Part shown: piece after piece, positions 57,861-63,786 of the stretch
Layout: every line of letters starts with the position of its first letter
Position numbering within the stretch: the first letter of the stretch is position 1
Assembly (NCBI GenBank): GCA_900467745.1
Contig: UBQW01000020.1
Coordinates: 1 to 63,786 of the forward strand
Reading direction: 5' to 3'
Length of the DNA: 63,786 nt
Origin: Hyphomicrobiales bacterium
GTDB taxonomy: Bacteria; Pseudomonadota; Alphaproteobacteria; Rhizobiales; Rhizobiaceae
Position numbers and translations under genes: made by a program
Notes under the pieces: generated by a model
Seen by the model: only the letters and a program-made list of their open reading frames with translations
What the model was told of the DNA's origin: nothing
Databases searched by the model: none

Positions 57861-58335
57861 TCATGACATCACGCTGATGTCCGTCGGGATCACGTCGTCG
57901 ACGACGTCGTGCGAAAGGTCGACCGCCAGATCGTATCCGCGAACGAGAGGTGAGGTCGCCTGTGGCTGTCGCGTGTAACGACCGATGCCGGCAGTCGCGT
58001 CAGCATGGAAGGCGTCGTCCTTTTCCGACACCACCTGCTGACTGGTAACGGTCGTCAAGCCTTCCTCTCGCCAGATGCCGGCACGCTCCTTCATGCCGAT
58101 AGAGCCTTCGTCATCGAGATTGTCGTGCGCCATATTGTGAGTGGTCTGGTCGGCGGATGCGGCGACGTAGAAACCGCCGCGGCGAAGGCGTTCGGCGTAG
58201 ACGTCGCCGTCCTCATCCGGGAAGAATCAGTCGGCCAGCAAGGCCCAGAAGCTGGCATCTTCCGAAGCCTTCCGCCACGGCTCCAGCGCTCTCGTCGTCT
58301 GCTTCGTATCCCGGCATGAGACGGACGTCGGTCAC
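57861..58335 (-). pseudogene. general-stress protein (YflT/17M-like domain), decayed
   Basis: Read on the minus strand from a GTG at 58335: VTDVRLMPGYEADDESAGAV and AEGF, then after a one-base shift EDASFWALLAD, a TGA where Trp is expected, then FFPDEDGDVYAERLRRGGFY and VAASADQ. The frame stays open through KERAGIWREEGLTTVTSQQV to 57861. Proteins with PDEDxxxYAEgxRRGG followed by an ERaxxWRxEGW-type motif are the general-stress (17M-like/YflT) family. One frameshift plus one nonsense codon make this a pseudogene. A 90-residue C-terminal frame (58133-57861) could still be translated. Confidence 0.6.
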
Positions 58336-58569
58336 GCCCGCCCCGCCTTATTCCTACTCCGGGCGGCGGTTCTTTGACCCGTGTTCGATGAGGTGATGCA
58401 GCAGCGGGGCGAGGCGAACGGTCGGGCCGTAGTTGGTCATGCGGAATGCTCTCGTATGCCCAGGGGGCGGAACGGAGCGCGCTTCCTACCATTCCAGTTC
58501 CTGCAGAAGAGGGGATATGAGATCGCCTCGAAGTTACAGTGCAAACGGCCCAGTCCGTTGTTCTTTCCA

Positions 58570-58652
58570 ACGAGAGGTGTGGAGAGCCAACCAGCGTTGA
58601 GGGACTTTAGGCTCTCCACGTGCCGAGCAAGACGTTGGGAGACTATCTCGGC
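58570..58652 (-). ncRNA. structured RNA element, copy 1
   Basis: On the minus strand two stems follow each other. Stem 1 is GCCGAG (58652-58647) with CUCGGC (58627-58622). Stem 2 is GUGGAGAGCC (58619-58610) with GGCUCUCCAC (58588-58579). A diverged second copy lies at 59610-59686. Where the copies differ inside stems, the minus-strand RNA keeps a G-U pair but the plus strand would have A-C mismatches. A GGAAC-N18-TT promoter (58684-58660) places the start at the first stem. The 3' end is not defined; a pyrimidine-rich ACCUCUCG follows stem 2. No Rfam family is recognised. Confidence 0.55.
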
Positions 58653-58659
58653 GGGGTAG

Positions 58660-58684
58660 AATTCACGCTGCAACGAATTGTTCC
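58660..58684 (-). promoter_or_regulatory. EcfG/RpoE2-type promoter, weak -10, before RNA copy 1
   Basis: On the minus strand GGAAC (58684-58680) is followed after 18 bases by TT (58661-58660). The GGAAC-N18-TT form is the RpoE2/EcfG consensus, but the CG before TT is AA here. Start expected near 58652. Confidence 0.4.
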
Positions 58685-58727
58685 CTTCGCCGATAGCAGG
58701 ACGATCTATTTCGATCGCTCATCGCCG

Positions 58728-58871
58728 TCAGTTACGGTCCCGCGTGCTACTGCCAGCCTTGCCGGGTTTACCTCCCGAACCTCCCGCGCCGCCTTTTCCG
58801 CCGTGAGGGACAGCACCCGGCTTCCCTGGCTTCCCATCAGCTCCAGCTTTGCCATCCTTAGCGTTTTCCAT
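58728..58871 (-). CDS. 47-residue collagen-like Gly/Lys-rich microprotein
   Basis: The ATG at 58871 is preceded by GGAGGAACATC, a strong ribosome-binding site. The product begins MENAKDGKAGADGKPGKPGA and continues with GGKGGAGGSGGKPGKAG: Gly at nearly every third position, no hydrophobic residues. It is too short for a stable fold and is probably disordered or collagen-like. It follows the 46-residue membrane protein gene on the same strand, 39 bp downstream, so both may be one transcript from the promoter at 59206-59182. Confidence 0.65.
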   Translation of the reverse strand: MENAKDGKAGADGKPGKPGAVPHGGKGGAGGSGGKPGKAGSSTRDRN

Positions 58872-58910
58872 GATGTTCCTCCGATCAAATTTTAGATCGC
58901 TGTCAAGACC

Positions 58911-59051
58911 TCATCGCTGCGTCATACCGGACCAAGTGTCTGGGCTTTGCTGAAGGTGCCCATAAAAGAGTCCGCCGGCAGCAATGATAAAACCAGTGAT
59001 AAGCAAGCCACCGACGTAAATCGTAATGTGATTTCGACTGTTCGTAGCCAT
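58911..59051 (-). CDS. 46-residue single-span membrane microprotein
   Basis: ATG at 59051 with AAGGG eight bases upstream. The product is MATNSRNHITIYVGG followed by a hydrophobic stretch (LLITGFIIAAGGLFYGHL) and a short polar tail ending SGMTQR. One transmembrane helix, N-terminus polar. An EcfG-like promoter (GGAAC-N16-GGTT) lies 130 bp upstream. No family recognised. Confidence 0.65.
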   Translation of the reverse strand: MATNSRNHITIYVGGLLITGFIIAAGGLFYGHLQQSPDTWSGMTQR

Positions 59052-59181
59052 TTTTTGACCCTTCGACAGCGACGGCAAAATTTTCGGAAAGATAAGCGGC
59101 GAAGAGCCGATCGCTTTGAGGGGGCCAGCTCTTCACCTTATCGCCATGCAGCGCTTTTAACTCTACATGACGATATTAATA

Positions 59182-59206
59182 AACCTGGAATAAGCCGTTC
59201 TGTTCC
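59182..59206 (-). promoter_or_regulatory. EcfG/RpoE2-type promoter before the membrane microprotein
   Basis: Minus strand: GGAAC (59206-59202), 16-base spacer, GGTT (59185-59182). One mismatch to GGAAC-N16-CGTT. It points to the small genes at 59051 and 58871, with a leader of about 120 nt. Confidence 0.5.
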
Positions 59207-59267
59207 TCGCGTCACCAGCAGCATTTAGAGAAACAAACAGTTCGTGACGTTCACTGCTGGAAGGTGG

Positions 59268-59496
59268 ATGCAAGTGGTGACCCTGAGACGATACGGCATT
59301 TCAGAAAATGCCGATGGGACCTGGAGCGTTATTGATCTCCATGAAGACCGGGCGCAGAAATGAAGGGCAGTTTTTAATCCGGGTTTCGTTCGAGCTCGCG
59401 ACGAGCCTGAAGGTGCTGCGCAATCTGAAGGTTGTCCGGCGCGCTAGTCACTATTCACCACGTCTCGCCGATCCTCTCGCGCGCGGTTGGAGCTGA
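59268..59496 (+). pseudogene. small rhizobial-type protein, frameshifted
   Basis: From the ATG at 59268 the frame gives MQVVTLRRYGISENADGTWS and VIDLHEDRAQK, then stops at 59361-59363. The neighbouring frame continues with GQFLIRVSFELATSLKVLRN and LKVVRR to 59496. Together they resemble small rhizobial proteins with an RYGIxxNxDGTWxVxD start and a VLxxLxxEEAxDLxxxLN-like second half. One indel near 59350-59365 would rejoin them. Family recall is from memory and unnamed. Confidence 0.4.
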
Positions 59497-59609
59497 TGTT
59501 TGCATAGCGGTGGAGAAGCCCAGGAAGACATCCCTCCTTTCAACCGCGATAAAGCTAGCAAGCGCAGTCGAACGAAAAATGAGCCGGAAGGCTGCACGTT
59601 CCGAAGCAA

Positions 59610-59688
59610 AGGATGTGGAGAGCCGAGAGAGTTACAGGGGCCCCAGGCCCTCCACGTACCGAGGAAGCATAGGAGACTATCTCGGCGG
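59610..59688 (-). ncRNA. structured RNA element, copy 2
   Basis: Second copy of the element at 58570-58652. Minus-strand stem 1: GCCGAG (59686-59681) with CUCGGU (59663-59658), closing on a G-U pair. Stem 2: GUGGAGGGCC (59655-59646) with GGCUCUCCAC (59624-59615), one G-U pair. GAUAGUCUCC between the arms of stem 1 is identical in both copies; the loop of stem 2 is not conserved. The promoter at 59718-59694 sets the start at about 59687. A weak hairpin with a T-tract (AGCC-TTCC-GGCT, CATTTTT) near 59575-59593 may end the transcript. Confidence 0.6.
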
Positions 59689-59693
59689 GGAAG

Positions 59694-59718
59694 AACACGG
59701 TTGAGCGCGATTAGTTCC
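59694..59718 (-). promoter_or_regulatory. EcfG/RpoE2-type promoter before RNA copy 2
   Basis: Minus strand: GGAAC (59718-59714), 16-base spacer, TGTT (59697-59694), one mismatch to CGTT. The predicted start coincides with the first stem of the RNA element. Confidence 0.5.
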
Positions 59719-59938
59719 GAGTGCTTATTCACAACAGACCCGCTTCTGTTCTCTCGACGTTCTGCCTTGTCTCGAACAACCCCAAAAGAGGCCGGTCTCT
59801 GCGGACTTAGCTTCGTCCGAACGTGGTGATGAGAGCGCCACCGCTCCGCACAGCGGTGGAAGCGGCGGCGAACCATGGTGCTTTGACAGCAGCAATTGTG
59901 AACAAGGAAGCACGCGAAATCTGAGACATGCGGCCCCT

Positions 59939-59964
59939 GGAACATTCTCGTTCTGTAGTGCGTT
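59939..59964 (+). promoter_or_regulatory. EcfG/RpoE2-type promoter before the 27-residue protein
   Basis: GGAAC (59939-59943), 17-base spacer, CGTT (59961-59964): exact consensus elements. The start near 59971 leaves a leader of about 22 nt before the ATG at 59993. Confidence 0.65.
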
Positions 59965-59992
59965 CTTGGCGCACGAATTAACGGGGGTCATC

Positions 59993-60076
59993 ATGGATAC
60001 CAATCTCGCCATTGCCGCGTTTGCCGCTACAGCCTCTTTTATATTCATGGTTTGGGGCGTTGGCCGGAACCACTGA
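59993..60076 (+). CDS. 27-residue membrane microprotein
   Basis: The ATG at 59993 has GGGGG five bases upstream. The product is MDTNLAIAAFAATASFIFMV then WGVGRNH: one hydrophobic helix with a short basic tail. An exact EcfG-type promoter lies 29 bp upstream, which makes translation under general stress likely. No family is recognised; it is similar in size to stress-induced membrane microproteins of other bacteria. Confidence 0.6.
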   Translation: MDTNLAIAAFAATASFIFMVWGVGRNH

Positions 60077-60554
60077 ACCTAGTCTCGATCTCCTCTTCGG
60101 TGGAGAAGTTCGGCCCCAGTCAAACGGTTGGTAGAAAGATCCGGCCATCGGCGATCATCGGTTTGAACTTCGATCACTGGCATGGATTGGGCCTCTAGGA
60201 TCGCAATAAGGTCAAAGTATTCAGCATCATCAAAAGATAGTCCGATTGGCGCTGTTGTCCGCGAGGGTTAAACGGTACATCATTTGAAGAACTCCCGTGG
60301 GAAGTTTGGTGAAAGACCCGTAAATACTGCTGCACAAGCTGACCCTGTCGAGGTCGATCCTAGCTCACTCCAGCGTCTAAGCCCGAGATGGAGACTGACC
60401 GAACTCGCGTTTTTGTACAGAGAAGAAAAACAATACGTTTTCGAATTTGCGAACGTCGATGACGGCGGAGGAAGCAAGTCGCCTATCGCAGGCGATTGGA
60501 GGAAATGCGCGATCGAATTCGCGGATGCATCGCTCCGCGGGCGACACTGCGGAG
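60077..60554. other. intergenic, no gene supported
   Basis: A plus-strand frame from a TTG at 60284 to 60658 (124 codons) has some protein-like sequence (LTELAFLYREEKQYVFEFAN) but overlaps the DUF6894 gene antiparallel and lacks a ribosome-binding site, so it is not called. Nothing else is seen. Confidence 0.4.
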
Positions 60555-60992
60555 TTATCGTACTAGACGGACAAGCGCCAAGCTGGTGCCCCTCTCGATA
60601 TCGTCGGATCGGTACCCGCAACGCTGTTCAAATCGATCAACTTCTACGCCACTCATAAGCGGCGGGGACGCCATAGATTTGTGGGTTTGGTAAATCCCGA
60701 AAGAAGAAGCTATAAGGTTATGCGCAATCCGGACTAGACACCAAAATAGCTGCGGGGTTGAGTCAAGGCGTACCACGGACGCGAACGGTATAGCAGTAGT
60801 CACGCGACCGGTCTCGTCAGTGACCTCGAATGTCTTGCCATCGATGCGTTCTCGCCCACGAACCATTTCAGAAACGATCTCTGGTGCTGCTTCACGTGCC
60901 TCCTCGTGAGCAGCGTCGATGGAAGGCAAGTCGGTGCCTTCTTCATCGATTTCAACATCAGTTCCTTCGCGGATGTGGAAATAGTATCGCAT
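60555..60992 (-). CDS. DUF6894-family small protein, extended C-terminus
   Basis: The first 78 residues are a DUF6894 domain: MRYYFHIREGTDVEIDEEGT, DLPSIDAAHEEAREAAPEIV and IPFASVVRLDS, where family members normally end. The frame then runs a further 67 residues of unrelated sequence to 60555, as if the original stop had been lost. The ATG at 60992 has no ribosome-binding site. A perfect EcfG promoter (61025-61001) puts the transcript start at about 60995, so the mRNA would be practically leaderless. Function of the family is unknown. Confidence 0.75.
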   Translation of the reverse strand: MRYYFHIREGTDVEIDEEGTDLPSIDAAHEEAREAAPEIVSEMVRGRERIDGKTFEVTDETGRVTTAIPFASVVRLDSTPQLFWCLVRIAHNLIASSFGIYQTHKSMASPPLMSGVEVDRFEQRCGYRSDDIERGTSLALVRLVR

Positions 60993-61000
60993 GCGCAGAG

Positions 61001-61025
61001 AACGCCGCCTTGATGTTTTGGTTCC
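61001..61025 (-). promoter_or_regulatory. EcfG/RpoE2-type promoter of the DUF6894 gene
   Basis: Minus strand: GGAAC (61025-61021), 16-base spacer, CGTT (61004-61001): exact match to GGAAC-N16-CGTT. The start codon at 60992 is only about nine bases past the -10. Confidence 0.7.
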
Positions 61026-61107
61026 TAGAAGCAGATACAGGCAGAGTTCGGTTTGTATCAATTCAAACGCAAAGCGACCGTCTGCCCTGAGATATGGAAC
61101 CGAGCCA

Positions 61108-61809
61108 ATGAGACAAGACCTGATTTCTAACAAGATGCTTTCCGCTTTGGCTCCCGAAGACTTCCAGCTCCTAGCGCCTCATCTGGAAGAGGTTGAACTA
61201 GAAACGCACTTTAATATCGCAAAGCCGGGTGAAAAGCTCGAATTCGTCTACTTTCCTGAAAGCGGTATCGGTACCGTAATGGCTGTTTCCCCGGACGGAA
61301 GAACTACCGAAGCTGGCATGTTCGGCCGCGAGGGGTTTGTGCCAAGCTCGACGATCATCGGTGACGACGTTGTTCCGTACTTCATTGAGATGAACGTCTC
61401 CGGTGCCGCCTACAGGCTTCCGATCACTGCGATGCGTGATGCTACTCTGGCGAGCCCTACACTGCAGATTCCGATGATCAAATATCTCCATATTTTTGCA
61501 TGTCAGGTAGCATACACATCTTTGGCAAATTCCAAGTTTTCGGTCGAAGAGAGACTCGCGCGCTGGTTGTTAATGTGTCACGATCGGCTTCAAGCGAATG
61601 AGATGAACATCACCCACAATTACATCGCATTTCTCGTAGGAGTTCGCAGACCGGGCATCACAACTGCGCTCCATACGTTGGAAGGTGAGCACCTGATAAG
61701 GTCAACAAGAGGAATTGTGACAATACGTAACAGGAAAGGTCTCGAGGCGCTTGCCCGCGGATCATATGGCACGCCAGAGCGCGAGTACGAGCGGCTCATT
61801 GGTCTGTGA
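61108..61809 (+). CDS. Crp/Fnr-family transcriptional regulator
   Basis: A 233-residue regulator with an N-terminal cyclic-nucleotide-binding-like beta-barrel (FNIAKPGEKLEFVYFPESGI, then GMFGREGFVPSSTIIGDD) and a C-terminal winged helix (ERLARWLLMCHDRL; IAFLVGVRRPGITTALHTLE with the recognition helix). The start at 61108 is chosen for the family-like MRQDLISNKMLSALAPEDF; the frame is open upstream. No FNR cysteine cluster is seen. Rhizobia have many such regulators of unknown signal. It is divergent from the DUF6894 gene. Confidence 0.85.
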   Translation: MRQDLISNKMLSALAPEDFQLLAPHLEEVELETHFNIAKPGEKLEFVYFPESGIGTVMAVSPDGRTTEAGMFGREGFVPSSTIIGDDVVPYFIEMNVSGAAYRLPITAMRDATLASPTLQIPMIKYLHIFACQVAYTSLANSKFSVEERLARWLLMCHDRLQANEMNITHNYIAFLVGVRRPGITTALHTLEGEHLIRSTRGIVTIRNRKGLEALARGSYGTPEREYERLIGL

Positions 61810-62027
61810 TCGGCCCATCTATTTGCGCCGAACGGCTCGGCGGGAAGACGCTCTTTAGAATTGCATCCCGCGCTAGGACTCGACGTAGATTCAAGTTATC
61901 AAAATACATCCGTTTGTTGAGTGGTCTCTACCACTTAAAGTCGGTTTTCGGCTCGTGTGCTCAAACTGCCGAGGGATTATGATCTGTATGCGGCAGCTAA
62001 TACGGGGTCAACAACCGGAGAGAGCGC
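61810..62027. other. intergenic with a short hairpin
   Basis: CGCCGA-ACGGC-TCGGCG near 61827-61844 forms a 6-bp hairpin 18 bases after the Crp-type gene, without a strong T-tract. It may be a weak terminator. The promoter of the next gene is not evident. Confidence 0.35.
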
Positions 62028-62882
62028 ATGCGTAGGGGAGGCATAATCAATCGCATCAAGTCCAAGGATTTAGCATACATGCTTGGACGGTTCAGGTTAG
62101 TCAGAATTGGATACAGCTCCGCAAGAGGAGCAGCCGAGCTATTCAAACGGAAACCGGTGGGCCGATGGAGCATGCCGACCCTGTTTCCTCATGCAAATGT
62201 GCCTGACATCGTGCAATCAATTCGCGATGAAGCGGTTTTTGTTGGGCTGAATTTGCCTGGGTACCTGGTCGATCAGATCAGGGAATTCGCCCTGTCCGAG
62301 CCATTACACGCCATTTACGATCCTACCGGGCCGACGTTCCGATACTCTGACGTCAAAGATGGCGTCGCAGCTGACGGGAGGCTCATGCCGATCGGTGGCA
62401 TCACCAAGCCAGAGCGATGCTCCGCAGTCCAAAAGGTGATTGATGACCCAATTCTTCGGTCCATCGTACGGAAATATCTCGGGCACGAGCCCCGAAAGAT
62501 CGTCACCATACTGGACTGGAGCTTTGCATCGGCCATGAACGATGAGGAGCGTCGGCGGCTCAAACATGGCGTTATTGATTATCACTACGATGTAGGCGGC
62601 TACAGCTTCGTGTACGCGAGCTTCTACATCACTGATACCGATCGCTTCTCCGGGGCTCATGTCATGATGAAGCGGTCGCACAAGTCTAAGCCTTTAAGAA
62701 TGCTTCTCGGGTCGGCGAGAGCCTCGCCAGAAGCCGTATACAAACAGTTCGGAAGGGAGAACGAAATCACGATCGAAGGCCCGGCGGGAACAGGTTTCGT
62801 CCAGGATACTTCCTGCTATCATCGAGCCTCACCTCCAACCCGGGGTGATCGCCTAATGTTGGCGGTGCGCTTCATCAATTGA
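62028..62882 (+). CDS. PhyH-like Fe(II)/2-oxoglutarate dioxygenase-fold protein
   Basis: A 284-residue protein resembling phytanoyl-CoA dioxygenase-type enzymes. The probable metal triad is His-x-Asp in DYHYDVGGYSF (about residue 187) and a distal His in SCYHRASPPTRGDRLMLAVR, where the Arg would bind 2-oxoglutarate. Between them lies YITDTDRFSGAHVMMKRSHK, a typical PhyH stretch. The first 45 residues are basic and may be over-extended; ATG at 62172 would be an alternative start. Substrate unknown. Genes of this type also occur in glycan and secondary-metabolite clusters; no such partner is here. Confidence 0.65.
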   Translation: MRRGGIINRIKSKDLAYMLGRFRLVRIGYSSARGAAELFKRKPVGRWSMPTLFPHANVPDIVQSIRDEAVFVGLNLPGYLVDQIREFALSEPLHAIYDPTGPTFRYSDVKDGVAADGRLMPIGGITKPERCSAVQKVIDDPILRSIVRKYLGHEPRKIVTILDWSFASAMNDEERRRLKHGVIDYHYDVGGYSFVYASFYITDTDRFSGAHVMMKRSHKSKPLRMLLGSARASPEAVYKQFGRENEITIEGPAGTGFVQDTSCYHRASPPTRGDRLMLAVRFIN

Positions 62883-62892
62883 TGCCCGGCTC

Positions 62893-62917
62893 GGAACACC
62901 GTGAGTTCTTCAACGTT
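62893..62917 (+). promoter_or_regulatory. EcfG/RpoE2-type promoter of a short transcript
   Basis: GGAAC (62893-62897), 16-base spacer, CGTT (62914-62917): exact consensus. The expected start is near 62925, about 60 bases before an intrinsic terminator. Confidence 0.65.
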
Positions 62918-62924
62918 GATTTCA

Positions 62925-62988
62925 CTCGCGTTGATACGCAACAATGCGACTAGGGGAAAACTGCCTCGGCTCCGGCCGGGGCCTTTTT
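62925..62988 (+). ncRNA. putative general-stress small RNA, about 64 nt
   Basis: The interval lies between an exact EcfG promoter and an intrinsic terminator. It contains no open frame longer than a few codons with a ribosome-binding site. The 5' half includes two GCG...CGC and ATGCGACTAGGGG segments that are probably single-stranded. A stress-induced sRNA is the simplest reading; homology to the Caulobacter GsrN sRNA could not be judged. Confidence 0.55.
62963..62988 (+). terminator. intrinsic terminator
   Basis: GCCTCGGC (62963-62970) pairs with GCCGGGGC (62975-62982) around TCCG, one G-U pair, followed by CTTTTT. It ends the short transcript from 62925. Confidence 0.75.
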
Positions 62989-63507
62989 GTTGTTGCGCGG
63001 GCCCACAGCGACTTTAGATTAAATGTTGATTTGTCAAAACCCGCTCCCAAAAATCGCAATAAATGCGATTGCCGCAAGGTCAGCCGCTGGATCTCAAGAT
63101 TGACGTTTGTCGCGCGAGCGCCGCCTACCATCGTTCTGAACATCTAACTTAGGGCGCATCTCGCCATTATTAGTTAGCGAGATAACTTGCTCTGTACCGC
63201 ACGCTTACCGGTGAAACGCATCTTGCTGCAGTCTGTTGTCGTGAGCATCGAGCGTTTGCGAGTGTGAAATCGGGCATTGCCTTCGGCTTTAGCTGGGTTT
63301 GGTGCTCGTGAGAACCTGAGTGGTGCGGTCGGCCCGCCGAACGATCAATGCGAAACATTTCGACCTGCGGCTCTGACGAGCTGATCCCGGTTTAAGGACA
63401 AGCTGGCACGCCCGACGCGTTCTCCTGTCTGACAGCGAACCTGAGGGGGCTGGGGAAACTCCGGGGGACTTCGAACTTGTGCGGTTGCGGACCAAACATC
63501 TCGGCGT
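62989..63507. other. intergenic, nothing recognised
   Basis: No gene is supported between the sRNA terminator and the DUF982 gene promoter. The short open frames on both strands lack motifs and ribosome-binding sites. Confidence 0.45.
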
Positions 63508-63532
63508 GGAACGCGCTCTCCGCACAGAGGTT
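63508..63532 (+). promoter_or_regulatory. EcfG/RpoE2-type promoter of the DUF982 gene
   Basis: GGAAC (63508-63512), 16-base spacer, GGTT (63529-63532), one mismatch to CGTT. The start codon lies 31 bases past the -10. Confidence 0.55.
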
Positions 63533-63562
63533 AACCTCCCAAGCCTGCGGAAGGAGTCTCTC

Positions 63563-63786
63563 ATGGCTATGGTTATAGATGTCGATTTCATGCTCCGATG
63601 GGCTATGCCAGTGCATGTGCGGATCATCAATGGGTGCCGTGTCCAGATAGACGGTCCAGAGGCCGCGTTGATGGCTATGCGCTACCGCTGGCCACTAAGC
63701 GAAAGCCCGAAACTCCGCTTAGCAAGGGACCGGTGCATCAAAGCCATTTCTCAAAACGGCAGCGTAGCCTTGGCCCGGGAAAGTTT
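63563..63786 (+). CDS. DUF982-domain protein, cut by the window edge
   Basis: The ATG at 63563 has AAGGAGTCTCTC upstream, a strong ribosome-binding site. The visible 74 residues include DGPEAALMAMRYRWPLSESP and RLARDRCIKAISQNG, the DUF982 signature (GPxxAL-x4-RWP...ARxxCxxA). The family is small, cytosolic, of unknown function and expanded in rhizobia. The C-terminus lies outside the window. Confidence 0.8.
   Translation, partial: MAMVIDVDFMLRWAMPVHVRIINGCRVQIDGPEAALMAMRYRWPLSESPKLRLARDRCIKAISQNGSVALARES

Noticed and set aside
60284..60658. 124-codon plus-strand frame
   Set aside because: TTG start without ribosome-binding site, antiparallel overlap with the DUF6894 gene, no family resemblance.

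Overview
The window reads as part of a conjugative, repABC-type plasmid from a rhizobial alphaproteobacterium (Rhizobium/Agrobacterium/Ensifer group). The evidence is a complete repABC operon (45896-42282, minus) divergent from a complete Ti-type trbBCDEJKLFGHI conjugation operon (46590-56131, plus), an RHE_PE00001/DUF1612-family gene, DUF982 and DUF6894 genes, and a cluster of promoters matching the alphaproteobacterial general-stress sigma factor EcfG/RpoE2. Genus-level placement is inference.

Layout. 1-550: IS66-type transposase fragment and a truncated Lrp gene. 740-2926: cynR and divergent cynTS for cyanate detoxification. 3414-6171: GlxA-type regulator, Tat-signal alpha/beta hydrolase, Dps. 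6302-8387: a NarL/FixJ-type two-component pair broken by three frameshifts. 8560-14586: FMN-binding protein, small membrane protein, two HbpS/GlcG-like secreted proteins around an acetolactate-synthase-type TPP enzyme, TetR plus DUF1348 pair, VOC protein.

15168-33669 is a defence-type island. It holds a three-gene module (FAD/NAD(P)-binding protein, small middle component, SMC-like ATPase with zinc hook), a frameshifted HNH nuclease, an Abi/HEPN protein beside a plasmid-replication-like HTH protein, and a minus-strand operon encoding alpha/beta hydrolase-TPR, TPR-PIN, a 639-aa protein I do not recognise, and an HNH protein, with a PD-(D/E)XK-like protein next to it. 33794-37754 carries an RHE_PE00001 protein, LysR and XRE regulators and a serine recombinase. 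37755-42281 is gene-poor, with IS-end-like repeats and a pair of perfect GC palindromes.

42282-56131 is the plasmid backbone. An antisense ctRNA with its own terminator lies between repB and repC. A tra-box-like palindrome lies between repA and trbB, but no traI gene is present. trbK has been frameshifted into an open-frame fusion with trbL.

56606-63786 looks like a general-stress cluster: several tiny proteins, a decayed general-stress gene, DUF6894, Crp/Fnr, PhyH-like and DUF982 genes, with at least five good GGAAC-N16/17-(C/G)GTT promoters. Two paralogous structured RNA elements in the same orientation each sit behind a GGAAC-N18-TT promoter, and a further short transcript ends in an intrinsic terminator. 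Frameshifts are frequent in accessory genes, while rep and trb genes (except trbK) are intact; this could be decay or sequencing error.
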